A stretch of DNA of 64,000 nucleotides, taken from contig JAEYRD010000145.1 of assembly GCA_023435725.1 (NCBI GenBank), positions 1 through 64,000 of the forward strand, given 5' to 3'. Every line of letters starts with the position of its first letter. Position 1 is the first letter of the stretch. Made by a program: the position numbers and the translations under genes. This document shows, in pieces, positions 25,681 through 34,374 of this stretch. The notes beneath the pieces are model-generated. The model was not told the DNA's origin, made no database searches, and saw nothing but the letters and a program-made list of their open reading frames with translations. The DNA comes from Pseudomonadota bacterium (GTDB lineage Bacteria > Pseudomonadota > Alphaproteobacteria > Rhizobiales > Xanthobacteraceae).

Positions 25681-26175
25681 TCAGTGCCGGCCCGCATTCG
25701 GGTCGGGGAATGGCGAGGCCGCGGCCGCTGCAGCCTCGGCTGGCGCGGTGGCGGGCGCTGCTGCGGCCGGTTTCGGCTTTCTGGGCCGGTGCGGCTTGCG
25801 GACCGGTTTCGGCGGCGTGGCTGGCTGAAGCTCCGCGAATACCGGGCTCGGGTCGGTGGCGACCGAGGCGGGCGTGGTGAAGTCGCCGGGATTCCTGATC
25901 ACGTTCACCGGCACGCTCGCCGGCTGGTAGTTGGCGAGGGCGTAGCTGACGGTGAAGGGAGCGTCGGGCGCGGGAACCGAGACGGAGCAGGGGGTCTTGC
26001 AGCCCGGACCGAGCGAGGTCTTGGCATCAGCGCCCGGCGGACTGGATTCAAGCTGGACCTGAACCGTCGGCGGCGCCGATTTGAACATGTCCCAGGACAT
26101 TGAGGAGCAGCCGCCAAGACTTGTTGCCCCTAAAGCGCTTGCTCCCGCTAGCGCAATCGCGATGACACGACGCAT
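25681..26175 (-). CDS. PEGA-like lipoprotein with proline/alanine tail
   Basis: The 164-residue protein begins MRRVIAIALAGASALGATS and has a lipobox LGGC, so it is a lipoprotein. The mature part has PEGA-domain-like text (VQVQLESSPPGADAKTSLG, CKTPCSVSVPAPDAPFTVSY), then a basic proline-rich stretch (PKPVRKPHRPRKPKP) and an alanine-rich end. The basic stretch could contact peptidoglycan or polysaccharide (inference). The start is the ATG at 26175, which places the signal first. Two cysteines (GPGCKTPCS) could form a short disulfide. Confidence 0.82.
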   Translation of the reverse strand: MRRVIAIALAGASALGATSLGGCSSMSWDMFKSAPPTVQVQLESSPPGADAKTSLGPGCKTPCSVSVPAPDAPFTVSYALANYQPASVPVNVIRNPGDFTTPASVATDPSPVFAELQPATPPKPVRKPHRPRKPKPAAAAPATAPAEAAAAAASPFPDPNAGRH

Positions 26176-26341
26176 GAACCATCCATTTCTACTGCGACGA
26201 ACCGCCGCATTCCCCGTCCGGACCTTAGGGGCGTCGCCTGGAGCAGGCAACTGGCGGGAAATGCATAGTTAATGGATGGTTAATGCGGGGTTATCTAAAA
26301 TAATGAAGTGTTATCAGTGGTTTGACGGTGGCTTGAGAGGG

Positions 26342-27016
26342 CTAAGCCGACATCAGACTGCTGGCGGCGGCTGGCAGGTCGCGCATGTGATGGATCAGAC
26401 GGTCCGGCTTCAGCTCGGCAATCGGCACGTCGGTGTAGCCGAAGCTGACCCCGATGACGGGCACCCCGGCTCGCCGGGCCACCCCGACATCGGTTCCGGC
26501 ATCGCCGACCATGATGCTGGCCTTCAGCTCCCCGCCGGCCCTCGCCACGGTCTCCCGGAAAATGGTCGGGTCCGGCTTCTGGACGCCAAAGGTGTCAGCG
26601 CCGCAGATCGCCGCGAAGCGCCGGCTCAGGCCGAGCTGATCCAGGAGCCGCTTCGACAGCCATTCGAGCTTGTTGGTGCAGACCGCCAGCCGATGGCCCT
26701 GCGCCGCAAACTGGTCGAGCGCCGCCTCGAGCCCCTCGAAGGGGCGGGATTCGACGGCGATATGGTCGGCATAATAGGCGATGAAATCCGCCGTCAGCCG
26801 GTCCATCACCGCGACGGTGACCGTGCGGCCCTCGGCCTCCAGCCCCCGCTCGATCAGCTTCCGGGCTCCGGCGCCGATCATGTTGCGGGCCGACTGCACC
26901 GGCACGGGCGGCAGCCCCTCGCGGTCCAGTACGTAGTTCAGCGCGGTGATCAGGTCGGGCGCCGTATCCACAAGCGTGCCGTCGAGATCGAAGACGATGG
27001 TGTGACGGGAAATCAT
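26342..27016 (-). CDS. gph: Phosphoglycolate phosphatase, HAD superfamily
   Basis: The 224-residue protein shows the HAD motifs: nucleophile D10 and D12 in VFDLDGTLVDTAPD, motif II threonine in VCTNK, motif III lysine in FGVQKPDPTIF and motif IV MVGDAGTDVGVA. Length and the DTAPDLITALNYVL cap start match Gph, which removes 2-phosphoglycolate. The start is the ATG at 27016 beside MISRHTIVFD. It is divergent from rpiA, an arrangement consistent with sugar-phosphate metabolism. Confidence 0.88.
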   Translation of the reverse strand: MISRHTIVFDLDGTLVDTAPDLITALNYVLDREGLPPVPVQSARNMIGAGARKLIERGLEAEGRTVTVAVMDRLTADFIAYYADHIAVESRPFEGLEAALDQFAAQGHRLAVCTNKLEWLSKRLLDQLGLSRRFAAICGADTFGVQKPDPTIFRETVARAGGELKASIMVGDAGTDVGVARRAGVPVIGVSFGYTDVPIAELKPDRLIHHMRDLPAAASSLMSA

Positions 27017-27189
27017 GTCGAAAGCGCTACCGGCCCGGCCGTACCGGCGCAAGGGGCGGGACCATAAGATCAGCTAATGGGTCTGGTCCCCAGACCCTGT
27101 TCTCCGGGGAAAAACGAGGCTACATAGGCCGCCGAAAGGGCTATATCGACGGTACCTTCGTGAATTTAAAGGCGGGCACAAACGTGAAC

Positions 27190-27897
27190 ATGGACCAGTT
27201 GAAGCGGCAGGCTGCGGCGCGCGCGCTCGAGGAGGTGCGCGACGGCATGCAGCTCGGGCTCGGTACCGGCTCGACCGCCAAGCATTTCGTCGAGCTGCTC
27301 GGCGACCGCGTGCGCGCCGGACTCAAGGTGATCGGCGTGCCGACTTCCGAGGCGACCCGCGCCGACGCCGAGCGCTGCGGCGTGCCGCTGACAACCCTGG
27401 ACGACATCGACCATCTCGACATCACCGTGGACGGTGCCGACGAGATCGATCCGGCGCTCAACCTCATCAAGGGCGGGGGCGGCGCGCTGCTGCGCGAGAA
27501 GATCGTGGCGGCTGCCTCGGATCGTATGATCGTGATTGCCGACGACACCAAATGGGTGCCGACGCTTGGCCGCTTTCCGCTGCCGATCGAGGTCATCCCG
27601 TTCGGGCTTGGCGCGACGCGCCGGGCGATCGAGAAGGCATTTGCGGGATGCGGCGTTTCCGGGCAAATGGCGGTCCGCAAGGCCAGGGATGGCCACGTTT
27701 TCGTCACCGATGGCGGCCACTGGATCGTCGATGCCCAGCTCGGACGGATTGAGGATCCTGCCAGCCTCGCCGAGGCGTTGAGCGCGATCCCCGGCGTGGT
27801 CGAGCATGGGTTGTTCATCGGCTTGGCCAGCTCGGCTGTTCTGGCGGGTGGCGAGGGAATCCGCGTGATTGAACGGCGAAAGCCGAAAGGAGACTAG
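27190..27897 (+). CDS. rpiA: Ribose-5-phosphate isomerase A
   Basis: The 235-residue protein has the RpiA landmarks: GLGTGSTAKHFVELL (phosphate binding), VDGADEIDP with the catalytic acidic residues, KGGGGALLREKI with the catalytic lysine region, and FGLGATRRAIE. It interconverts ribose-5-P and ribulose-5-P in the pentose phosphate and Calvin pathways. The ATG at 27190 is chosen; GTG codons at 27184 and 27160 are also in frame. The downstream DUF2059 gene starts two bases after the stop, so they form an operon. Confidence 0.93.
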   Translation: MDQLKRQAAARALEEVRDGMQLGLGTGSTAKHFVELLGDRVRAGLKVIGVPTSEATRADAERCGVPLTTLDDIDHLDITVDGADEIDPALNLIKGGGGALLREKIVAAASDRMIVIADDTKWVPTLGRFPLPIEVIPFGLGATRRAIEKAFAGCGVSGQMAVRKARDGHVFVTDGGHWIVDAQLGRIEDPASLAEALSAIPGVVEHGLFIGLASSAVLAGGEGIRVIERRKPKGD

Positions 27898-27899
27898 GA

Positions 27900-28418
27900 A
27901 TGAAGAGCGTTTTGAAATTTTTGCCGGCCGCGGCGCTAGCGGCAGGGTTGTTCATTTCGGCAGCTCCGGCCATTGCGCAGCAGGGGACTCCGCCGAAGTC
28001 GTCTCCGGCCGCCATCGCTGCGGCCAAGGAGGTCCTCGCGATGAAGAACGCGAGCGCCATGTACGCCAATGCCGTGCCAGGCATGGTCGAGAAGACCAAG
28101 GTTGCGCTGATCCAGCAGAACCTCAACTACCAGAAGGACCTCAACGAGGTGGCGGTGATCGTCGCCCAGCAGCTCGCCGGCCGCGAGAAGGAGATCACCG
28201 AAGGCATGGCCCAGGTCTATGCCAGCGAGTTCACCGAGCAGGAGCTCAAGGATCTCGTCACCTTTTACAAGTCGCCGCTCGGCCAGAAGCTGATCACGGC
28301 TGAACCCAAGGCTATCGGATTGAGCATGGCCTTCATGAATTCCTGGGCCCAGAACTTCACCGAGACCGTGATGGGTGCCTTCCGCGCCGAGATGCGCAAG
28401 CGTGGCAAGGACATCTGA
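27900..28418 (+). CDS. DUF2059 family exported protein
   Basis: The 172-residue protein has a signal peptide (FLPAAALAAGLFISAAPAIAQ) and a helical DUF2059 domain with YASEFTEQELKDLVTFYKSPLGQKL, the family's signature. Its role is unknown. It starts two bases after rpiA, with GGAG of its binding site inside the rpiA end. The repeat at 28444-28524 follows. Confidence 0.9.
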   Translation: MKSVLKFLPAAALAAGLFISAAPAIAQQGTPPKSSPAAIAAAKEVLAMKNASAMYANAVPGMVEKTKVALIQQNLNYQKDLNEVAVIVAQQLAGREKEITEGMAQVYASEFTEQELKDLVTFYKSPLGQKLITAEPKAIGLSMAFMNSWAQNFTETVMGAFRAEMRKRGKDI

Positions 28419-28443
28419 CAGACACTATCTGATCGGAGATCCC

Positions 28444-28524
28444 TAAAGCGCGTCATCGCGCTTTAGGTTGTCATTTGAGCATGATCTCCGCGCAAACGCG
28501 TTCAGCGTTTGTCGCGAGGGAAAA
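28444..28524. repeat. Palindromic intergenic repeat, AAAGCGCG/CGCGCTTT type
   Basis: AAAGCGCG-TCAT-CGCGCTTT is followed by TTTGAGCATGATCTCCGC and AAACGCGTTCAGCGTTTG. The GAGCATGATC word links it to family A, but the far end differs. Confidence 0.75.
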
Positions 28525-28559
28525 TCGCCCGGATCTTGCTGTAGAGGTCGGAGTGGACA

Positions 28560-29948
28560 ATGGCTGAATTCGACGTCGACCTCTTCGTCATCGGTGGTGG
28601 TTCGGGCGGCGTACGTGCCGCCCGCATCGCGGCCGGTTACGGCGCGCGCGTGATGATCGCGGAAGAGTACCGCATGGGCGGGACCTGCGTGATCCGCGGC
28701 TGCGTGCCGAAGAAGCTGTTCGTGATCGGCTCGCATTTTCGTCACGAGCTCGAGGACGCCGCGGGTTTCGGCTGGACCGTTCCGCCCGTCACCTTCGACT
28801 GGCCGACGCTGATCGCCAACAAGGACAAGGAGATTGCGCGGCTGGAGGCTGCGTACACGACGAACGTCGAGAAGTCAGGCGCACAGATCGTCAAGAGCCG
28901 TGCGGTGATCGAGGACAGGCACACCGTCCGCCTGCTCGAGAACGACAGGAAGATCACGGCAAAATACATTCTCATCGCCACTGGCGGCGCGCCCAACCAC
29001 GGCGCTGCCATCCCCGGCATCGAGCATGTGATCTCCTCGAACGAGGCGTTCCATCTGAAACATCTGCCGAAGCGTATCGTGATCCAGGGCGGCGGCTATA
29101 TCGCGCTGGAATTCGCCGGCATCTTCGCCGGCTTCGGCTCCGACGTCACCGTGGTCTATCGCGGCGACAACATCCTGCGCGGATTCGACGAGGATGTTCG
29201 CGCTCACGTCCGCAGCGAGATGGAGAAGCAGGGCATCACCGTTCTCACCGGCTGCACGGTGGCCAAGGTCGATCGCCATGGCGAGGAATTCACCACGCAT
29301 TTGTCAAACGGGTCGAGTGTCGCTTCCGACCAGGTGATGTTCGCGATCGGCCGCCATCCCGCCGTCGCGAATCTCGGCCTGGAGAACGCTGGCGTCGCCA
29401 TCAATCCGAAGAACGGCGGCATTGCGGTGGATGGTTTCTCGAGGAGCTCGGTCGACAGCATCTTCGCGATCGGCGACGTCACCCATCGCTTCAATCTGAC
29501 GCCGGTCGCGATCCGAGAGGGCCATGCCTTCGCCGACACCGTGTTCGGCAAGCGCGAGGTGAAGGTCGATCACGCCAACATCCCGACCGCCGTGTTCTCG
29601 CAGCCGGAGGTCGGCACCGTCGGCCTCACCGAAACCGAGGCGCGCGCACAATTCAGCCACGTCGACATCTACAAGACGACCTTCCGTCCCATCAAGGCGA
29701 CGATGTCTGGTCGCGATACCCGCGTACTGATGAAGCTCGTCGTCGACGGCGCATCCGATCGCGTGCTCGGCTGCCACATCGTCGGCGATTGCGCCGCCGA
29801 GATCATCCAGGCGGTCGCGATCGCGGTGAAGATGAAGGCGACCAAGGCCGATTTCGACGCGACGATTGCGCTGCATCCGACAGCGGCCGAAGAGCTCGTC
29901 ACCATGCGCACGCCGACCGCGCGCCATGTGCGCCAGGCGGCGGAGTAG
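28560..29948 (+). CDS. gor: Glutathione-disulfide reductase
   Basis: The 462-residue flavoprotein has an FAD motif (IGGGSGGVRAARIAA, residues 11-25), redox-active C43 and C48 in GTCVIRGCVPKKL, a NAD(P) motif (GGGYIALEFAGIFAGFGSDVT), FAIGDVTHR, and the C-terminal HPTAAEELVTM with the catalytic His-Glu pair. The IRGC form of the disulfide motif is characteristic of bacterial glutathione reductases. It reduces GSSG with NADPH in the cytoplasm. GGAG precedes the ATG by about seven bases. It is convergent with the cupin gene. Confidence 0.94.
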   Translation: MAEFDVDLFVIGGGSGGVRAARIAAGYGARVMIAEEYRMGGTCVIRGCVPKKLFVIGSHFRHELEDAAGFGWTVPPVTFDWPTLIANKDKEIARLEAAYTTNVEKSGAQIVKSRAVIEDRHTVRLLENDRKITAKYILIATGGAPNHGAAIPGIEHVISSNEAFHLKHLPKRIVIQGGGYIALEFAGIFAGFGSDVTVVYRGDNILRGFDEDVRAHVRSEMEKQGITVLTGCTVAKVDRHGEEFTTHLSNGSSVASDQVMFAIGRHPAVANLGLENAGVAINPKNGGIAVDGFSRSSVDSIFAIGDVTHRFNLTPVAIREGHAFADTVFGKREVKVDHANIPTAVFSQPEVGTVGLTETEARAQFSHVDIYKTTFRPIKATMSGRDTRVLMKLVVDGASDRVLGCHIVGDCAAEIIQAVAIAVKMKATKADFDATIALHPTAAEELVTMRTPTARHVRQAAE

Positions 29949-29957
29949 GGCCAGCGC

Positions 29958-31097
29958 TTACCCGTACAAGTACCCGACCGGCTTTCCTTCGGTGCGCAGG
30001 GGACGAATGTCCTTTTGCGTGATGATCTGGCCGGCGAGGCCGTCGATCTCGTCGCGCTGCGTCGGCGTCCAGCCGCGCAGGTTGTCCATGCCCTTCAGAA
30101 GGCCGAGTCGGAGGACTTGCGTGTTTTCGCCGACGCCTGTGAGGCTGATCGAGCTCTTTCCCGCCGTCACCACATCACCAGCTGCGAGCTCAAAAATCTC
30201 TCCGGCCTTGTTCCTGAATTCGGCCGTGCCGCGAATGCCGCGGTAGATCACGACCTCGCCCTTGGCGAAGCTCGTGGCGTCCGCGGCTGTCGACGTGCTC
30301 TTCGGCAGGAGCGACTGGCCGCGCGGGTCGGTCGCGACGATATGGCCAGTGACGAGACGACCGCTCGGTACCTCGATCCCGATATCGCGCACGTACACCG
30401 GCATGGCTGATTTGACCGTACCATCGGTGAGCGGCTTGAACAGCGCATCCAGAGCCAGCGGGTCCTGAAGCCAGAAGCCTGCATTGGCCGGACGATCATG
30501 CAGCGGGTGGCTCCAGGCCACGCGTGGCGTCTCGGCCTCGTCGATCTGGTCCGGACCGACGATGGTCGGGTTGGGAAAGGTGGTCGGATCGGTGATGAAG
30601 GCTTCGAGGAATTTGCCCGAGTAGCCCATCGAAATCGGATCCGGCACCACGGTCTGTGGCGTCTTCAGGTTCTCTTCGGTCGACAGTCCCGACCAGGTGT
30701 AGAACAGCTGGCGGTGCACGATCGCGCTCTGCAGCATCACTGCGCCTGGGCCGACGTTGTAGAAGCGGCCATCGTAGTCGAAGGTGAACGCGCCCGAGGT
30801 GACCAGCACGAGCTGAAAGCCGCCCGGCGGCAGGTGAAGATGGAAGTCAGTGGGGCCGGTGTCGGGGCGGTAGATCGGGAGATTTGTCGCGACTTCGTGG
30901 AGGAGGAAGGTTTCGTTGTTGGCGTGAAAGCCCTCGTTCGCGCGGTTGTAGAGTGCTTGTGGCCGGTAGGTCGCCTCAAACTTCGCATTCCGGTCGCGAT
31001 CGATCGCCACGAAATCCTGATCGTTGAGGCGAAGGGGCGCGCCATTCGGGCGTGTCAGGCCACTGAGTTTGATATCGCCGGCAGCATGCACGTTCAT
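29958..31097 (-). CDS. Cupin-fold protein, function unknown
   Basis: The 379-residue protein has an N-terminal half with cupin-like text: DFHLHLPPGGFQLVLVTSGA and then VGPGAVMLQSAIVHRQLFY, giving an HxH pair and a later His as possible metal ligands. A second barrel-like half (VVIYRGIRGTAEF, EIFELAAGDVVTAG) follows. It could be a bicupin dioxygenase or isomerase, but I cannot name a substrate. The ATG at 31097 has GGAGA six bases upstream, favouring it over a 53-residue longer reading. No signal peptide was seen. Confidence 0.7.
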   Translation of the reverse strand: MNVHAAGDIKLSGLTRPNGAPLRLNDQDFVAIDRDRNAKFEATYRPQALYNRANEGFHANNETFLLHEVATNLPIYRPDTGPTDFHLHLPPGGFQLVLVTSGAFTFDYDGRFYNVGPGAVMLQSAIVHRQLFYTWSGLSTEENLKTPQTVVPDPISMGYSGKFLEAFITDPTTFPNPTIVGPDQIDEAETPRVAWSHPLHDRPANAGFWLQDPLALDALFKPLTDGTVKSAMPVYVRDIGIEVPSGRLVTGHIVATDPRGQSLLPKSTSTAADATSFAKGEVVIYRGIRGTAEFRNKAGEIFELAAGDVVTAGKSSISLTGVGENTQVLRLGLLKGMDNLRGWTPTQRDEIDGLAGQIITQKDIRPLRTEGKPVGYLYG

Positions 31098-31551
31098 GGC
31101 ATTCTCCGATCTGCGCCATTCATCCCGGAGCTGGGCGCAAGCATCTTGCAGCTCCAAATCGCAACACGGCAGGGAATCGGGCCTCATGGTGCCGTGCGAA
31201 TTTTGGGCCAGTTGGAGTGCAGCGCGGCGCATGGGCTCTTCGGCGCCACGCGGCAAGAAGAAAAATCGAGGTTGCGCCTGAGGTTAGGTGGCCCGTTTCA
31301 CCAACTCGCCTGGCCTTCTTGGCGAGGCGCGCGATCCCGGCGACGAGACGTATCTTTGTCTAATTTGTCGGCAGGACTTGCCAACACGGGGCACCCGCGC
31401 GGGTCGCACGCGGCGGCTGACCTGATTCTGGTTCGATCTCAGCCCTTGGCACAGCCGGTATGGCGGAATGCATCGGCCTCCGGGGGATTGCCCGGAGGTT
31501 GTCTTGTAAGCCGAGACAGCGTTTTCGTGCAGTTCCAATCCGGGAGTTTCC
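31098..31551. other. Intergenic region without a recognisable gene
   Basis: The stretch includes the cupin promoter side and an eight-base perfect hairpin CCTCCGGG / CCCGGAGG (31477-31498, loop GGATTG) 53 bases before the next gene, perhaps in its leader. No gene was recognised on either strand. Confidence 0.5.
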
Positions 31552-31752
31552 ATGCCGAACGGCTACGGAAAGCCGCAGGAAGTCGCCCGCTATCTTGCCA
31601 AGATGTGCACCGAGCTGCGCGAGATGGCGCACCGGGCCGATCTGCCCTTCCTGGCCCATCTGCTCAGCATGGTGATCCTGCAGGCCGGAAAACACTTTCA
31701 CGCGGACGGGCAGGAGTTTCGTAGAGCCCCCGAAGCTCAGTCAAACGACTGA
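31552..31752 (+). CDS. Small hypothetical protein, 66 aa
   Basis: The product (MPNGYGKPQEVARYLAKMCT at the start, then LPFLAHLLSMVILQAG) looks like a short helical bundle with one amphipathic and one hydrophobic helix. GGGAG precedes the ATG by six bases. No domain name is known to me, but the opening resembles short Bradyrhizobium hypotheticals. Its 3' end overlaps the convergent zinc-ribbon gene by 16 bases. Confidence 0.62.
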   Translation: MPNGYGKPQEVARYLAKMCTELREMAHRADLPFLAHLLSMVILQAGKHFHADGQEFRRAPEAQSND

Positions 31753-31922
31753 AGTGCGGCCCGTTCGGGCTTGCCTGTCGGACTGTCCGCCCACTTCGCC
31801 ATTTCCATCGTCCGCGCGTCAACGCCTTCGCACCAGAAGCAGCTGGGCTTTGTCGCTCCCTTTTTGGACAGGATGGGGACCATGCCGTGGCCGCAGCCGG
31901 CGCAATAGGTGACGTGATTCAT
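31737..31922 (-). CDS. Small zinc-ribbon protein, 61 aa
   Basis: Two CxxC pairs (C7/C10 in CAGC, C28/C31 in CFWC) make a likely zinc ribbon; the rest is short and charged. GGAGG lies six bases before the ATG at 31922, a strong signal. It may act as a nucleic-acid or protein adaptor, but nothing in the context defines it. Confidence 0.65.
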   Translation of the reverse strand: MNHVTYCAGCGHGMVPILSKKGATKPSCFWCEGVDARTMEMAKWADSPTGKPERAALQSFD

Positions 31923-32404
31923 GCGTTCCTCCAGGACACACCCAAACTCAGGAGCGACGTTATCGTTCCCAAAGCTTGCGCGGGCGCTTTGACAGCGCCG
32001 GAATGGCGCCTCCGATTGGAGCGCTCGTTCCTGACATCGTCGATAGCAATCCATCGTGACACGGCTGCGAAGTCGTCACCGCTTTCGCGATGGGCGCGAA
32101 GCTGGAATTCGGCTGGGCTGCCGCGCTCCACGATGGTGCGGCAATGCGCGACCTCGAGGCACGCAACTAAAGCGCGGCCGGGTGCTCGGTCGTGTGACCA
32201 CGCGGGACAGCAGTTCCGAGATCGCGAGGTGCCACCAACGATCCGCACCACGTGAGGGTTCCAGATGCCGGGCCGAAACAGGTGCGGCGCGGAGTGGGGT
32301 TGCCTTGATCCCATCGCCGTGTAGAACAGCGTTCGGGTGCTCGCTGCATTGGGGCGGCGACAGGTCAAGCGATGGTCGGGCCGCCACGCGGAAAGCGTGT
32401 GCCC
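31923..32404. other. Intergenic region before nhaA, possible gene remnant
   Basis: On the minus strand around 32010-32170 one frame reads EVAHCRTIVERGSPAEFQLR and ESGDDFAAVSRWIAIDDV, protein-like but lacking a good start and running into unconvincing text on both sides. It may be a decayed small gene. Nothing else was recognised; the nhaA promoter should lie here. Confidence 0.35.
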
Positions 32405-33640
32405 ATGAACGATCAGCTGCCGGGCAGGGACCTGTCCAAAACCCAACCTTTCGTCGAGCGAGCGCTCGCCACACTTCAGCATTTCCTGCATGTCGAGGCT
32501 GTCAGCGGTGCCGTGCTGCTGGTGGCTGCGGCCGCTGCGCTGCTGTGGGCCAACTCGCCCTTTGCGCACGCGTATCATGACCTCTGGAACCTGCCGATTT
32601 CGCTTCGCCTCGGCGAGTTCGTCTTCGTCAGATCGCTGCACTTCTGGATCAACGACGCGCTGATGATGGTGTTCTTCCTCGTCGTCGGCATGGAGATTCG
32701 CCGCGAGATTCACGAGGGTGCGCTCAGCAGGTTTGATCAGGCCATTCTGCCGGTGCTGGCCGCCTTGGGCGGTGTCGTTGTCCCTGCGCTGATCTACCTG
32801 AGCTTCAACAACGTCGCCGCGCGCGGCCAGGGCTGGGCAATACCCACCGCAACCGACATCGCATTCGCCGTCGGTGTGCTCGCGCTGCTCGGACGATCGA
32901 TCCCCGCCAACATCAGGGTATTTCTGCTGGCGCTCGCCATCATTGACGACATCGTCGCGGTGGTCATCATCGCGATGTTCTACAGCAGCGGGCTCGATCT
33001 CAACGGCTTTGTCATCGCATCGCTCGGCGTTCTGATCGCGTTTGGCTTTCAGTGGCTCGGCCTGGCCTCCGCGTTCGCCTACGTTCTGCCGGCGTTCATC
33101 GTCTGGGCGGGCCTTCTCATCGCCGGTGTTCACCCGACGCTCGCAGGCGTCGTGCTCGGCCTGATGACACCGGTGCGGTCGGCCCGTCCTGAGATTGAGC
33201 CGCCCGTCGTCCGCGTTCAGACGGCGCTGCATCCCTGGGTCGCCTACGGGATCATGCCGCTGTTCGCGCTGGCGAATGCCGGTGTCAATTTCACCGGCAC
33301 GGAACTTAGTGGCGGCGCGCAGTTCGTGACGCTCGGGGTTGCACTCGCGCTGTGCGCGGGAAAGCCGATCGGGGTGATCGCCGCGACGTGGCTTGCGGTG
33401 CGCACAGGTTGGTGCCGACTGGCACCGGACGTTTCATGGGGCGGTGTCTGTCTCGTCGGGCTCCTGGCGGGCATCGGCTTCACGATGTCGATCTTCATCG
33501 CCATGCTCGCGTTCACGGACGACAAGCTGCTGAATGCAGCGAAGTTCGGCGTGCTGCTCGGCTCGCTGATCTCCGTGACGCTCGGCCTCGGGTGGGGAGC
33601 AGAATACGCCCAGCGCCTCCGCAAGGAGACCGAAGCCTGA
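32405..33640 (+). CDS. nhaA: NhaA-type Na+/H+ antiporter
   Basis: The 411-residue protein has 11-12 membrane helices with NhaA signatures: NDALMMVFFLVVGMEIRREI, PTATDIAFAVGVL with D151, and the ion-binding pair D181/D182 in IIDDIVAVVI. The terminal GFTMSIFIAMLAF helix is also typical. NhaA exchanges two protons for one Na+ at the inner membrane and is pH-activated. The ATG at 32405 (MNDQLPGRD) is chosen; an in-frame start 33 bases upstream is possible. It is convergent with the FMN-binding gene. Confidence 0.94.
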   Translation: MNDQLPGRDLSKTQPFVERALATLQHFLHVEAVSGAVLLVAAAAALLWANSPFAHAYHDLWNLPISLRLGEFVFVRSLHFWINDALMMVFFLVVGMEIRREIHEGALSRFDQAILPVLAALGGVVVPALIYLSFNNVAARGQGWAIPTATDIAFAVGVLALLGRSIPANIRVFLLALAIIDDIVAVVIIAMFYSSGLDLNGFVIASLGVLIAFGFQWLGLASAFAYVLPAFIVWAGLLIAGVHPTLAGVVLGLMTPVRSARPEIEPPVVRVQTALHPWVAYGIMPLFALANAGVNFTGTELSGGAQFVTLGVALALCAGKPIGVIAATWLAVRTGWCRLAPDVSWGGVCLVGLLAGIGFTMSIFIAMLAFTDDKLLNAAKFGVLLGSLISVTLGLGWGAEYAQRLRKETEA

Positions 33641-33671
33641 CGCGTGTCCCGTTTCAGCGCACGCGAGTGCG

Positions 33672-34301
33672 TCACACTGGAAGCGGGATCAAGGGCGCAA
33701 CCTCGCGATCCCGCGCGTTGTCGCTTGCCGCAAGCCCTTGTGCGACGCCGACGCGGTCGGCTTCCGGGCGATTCTGGCTCATCTTGCGCTTGCCCTCGAA
33801 CCGTACGACGGGAATGCGCACGCCCACGATCCCGCGCAATTGCGCGGCGATGAAGTCGGCGGGGGCTTCGCCGACGGCCCAGGGTTTCGCACGCGATCCT
33901 TCGTGCCTGTTCGTCAGTCGCGTCACCGCATCGAGCAGACGTTCCGGTTCCTGGAAGAACTCCACCGGGCCATAGGCATGGACTGCGATGTAGTTCCAGG
34001 TCGGCACGACCTTTCCGGTTTCCTGTTTGGTAGCGTACCAGGACGGCGTCACATAGGCGTCGGGGCCGCTGAAGATCGCCAGCGCATTTCCGATCGGGGG
34101 CAGCTGCCATTGCGGATTGGCCTTGGCCACATGCCCGTACAGCACGCCATGCTCGCCTTCGCTCTCGTCGAGGAAGAGGGGGAGTGGGGTGGCGAGCGGG
34201 CCCTCGGTGGTGGCGGTCACGAGGTTGGCGAGGCGGGCGCCGCGAATGGTCGCCCGGATGCTCTCGATGTCGTCGTCCCTGAAGGCGGGAGGGATGTACA
34301 T
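33672..34301 (-). CDS. PaiB-like FMN-binding split-barrel protein
   Basis: The 209-residue protein begins MYIPPAFRDDDIESIRATIR and contains LATPLPLFLDE, GHVAKANPQW and SWYATKQETGKVVPTWNYIAVHAYG, the conserved blocks of the FMN-binding negative transcriptional regulator family (PaiB). Despite the name, members bind flavin and are likely oxidoreductases. It lies 73 bases after the MocR regulator on the same strand, an adjacency also seen for other MocR genes. Confidence 0.88.
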   Translation of the reverse strand: MYIPPAFRDDDIESIRATIRGARLANLVTATTEGPLATPLPLFLDESEGEHGVLYGHVAKANPQWQLPPIGNALAIFSGPDAYVTPSWYATKQETGKVVPTWNYIAVHAYGPVEFFQEPERLLDAVTRLTNRHEGSRAKPWAVGEAPADFIAAQLRGIVGVRIPVVRFEGKRKMSQNRPEADRVGVAQGLAASDNARDREVAPLIPLPV

Positions 34302-34374
34302 GGCTGTCTCCGATGTTGGTGCGGAGATAGCCGGAAGCTGGTCTGCAGGAAACGGCCAGTTTTCGATGATTGTG

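Noticed and set aside
31477..31498. Hairpin CCTCCGGG/CCCGGAGG as a terminator
   Set aside because: No T tract follows and no gene ends just upstream on that strand; it is mentioned only as a possible leader structure.
31960..32170. Minus-strand coding-like text before nhaA
   Set aside because: Protein-like words (EFQLRAHRESGDDFAAVSRW) appear, but there is no start codon with a ribosome binding site and the frame runs into unconvincing sequence; no family recognised.
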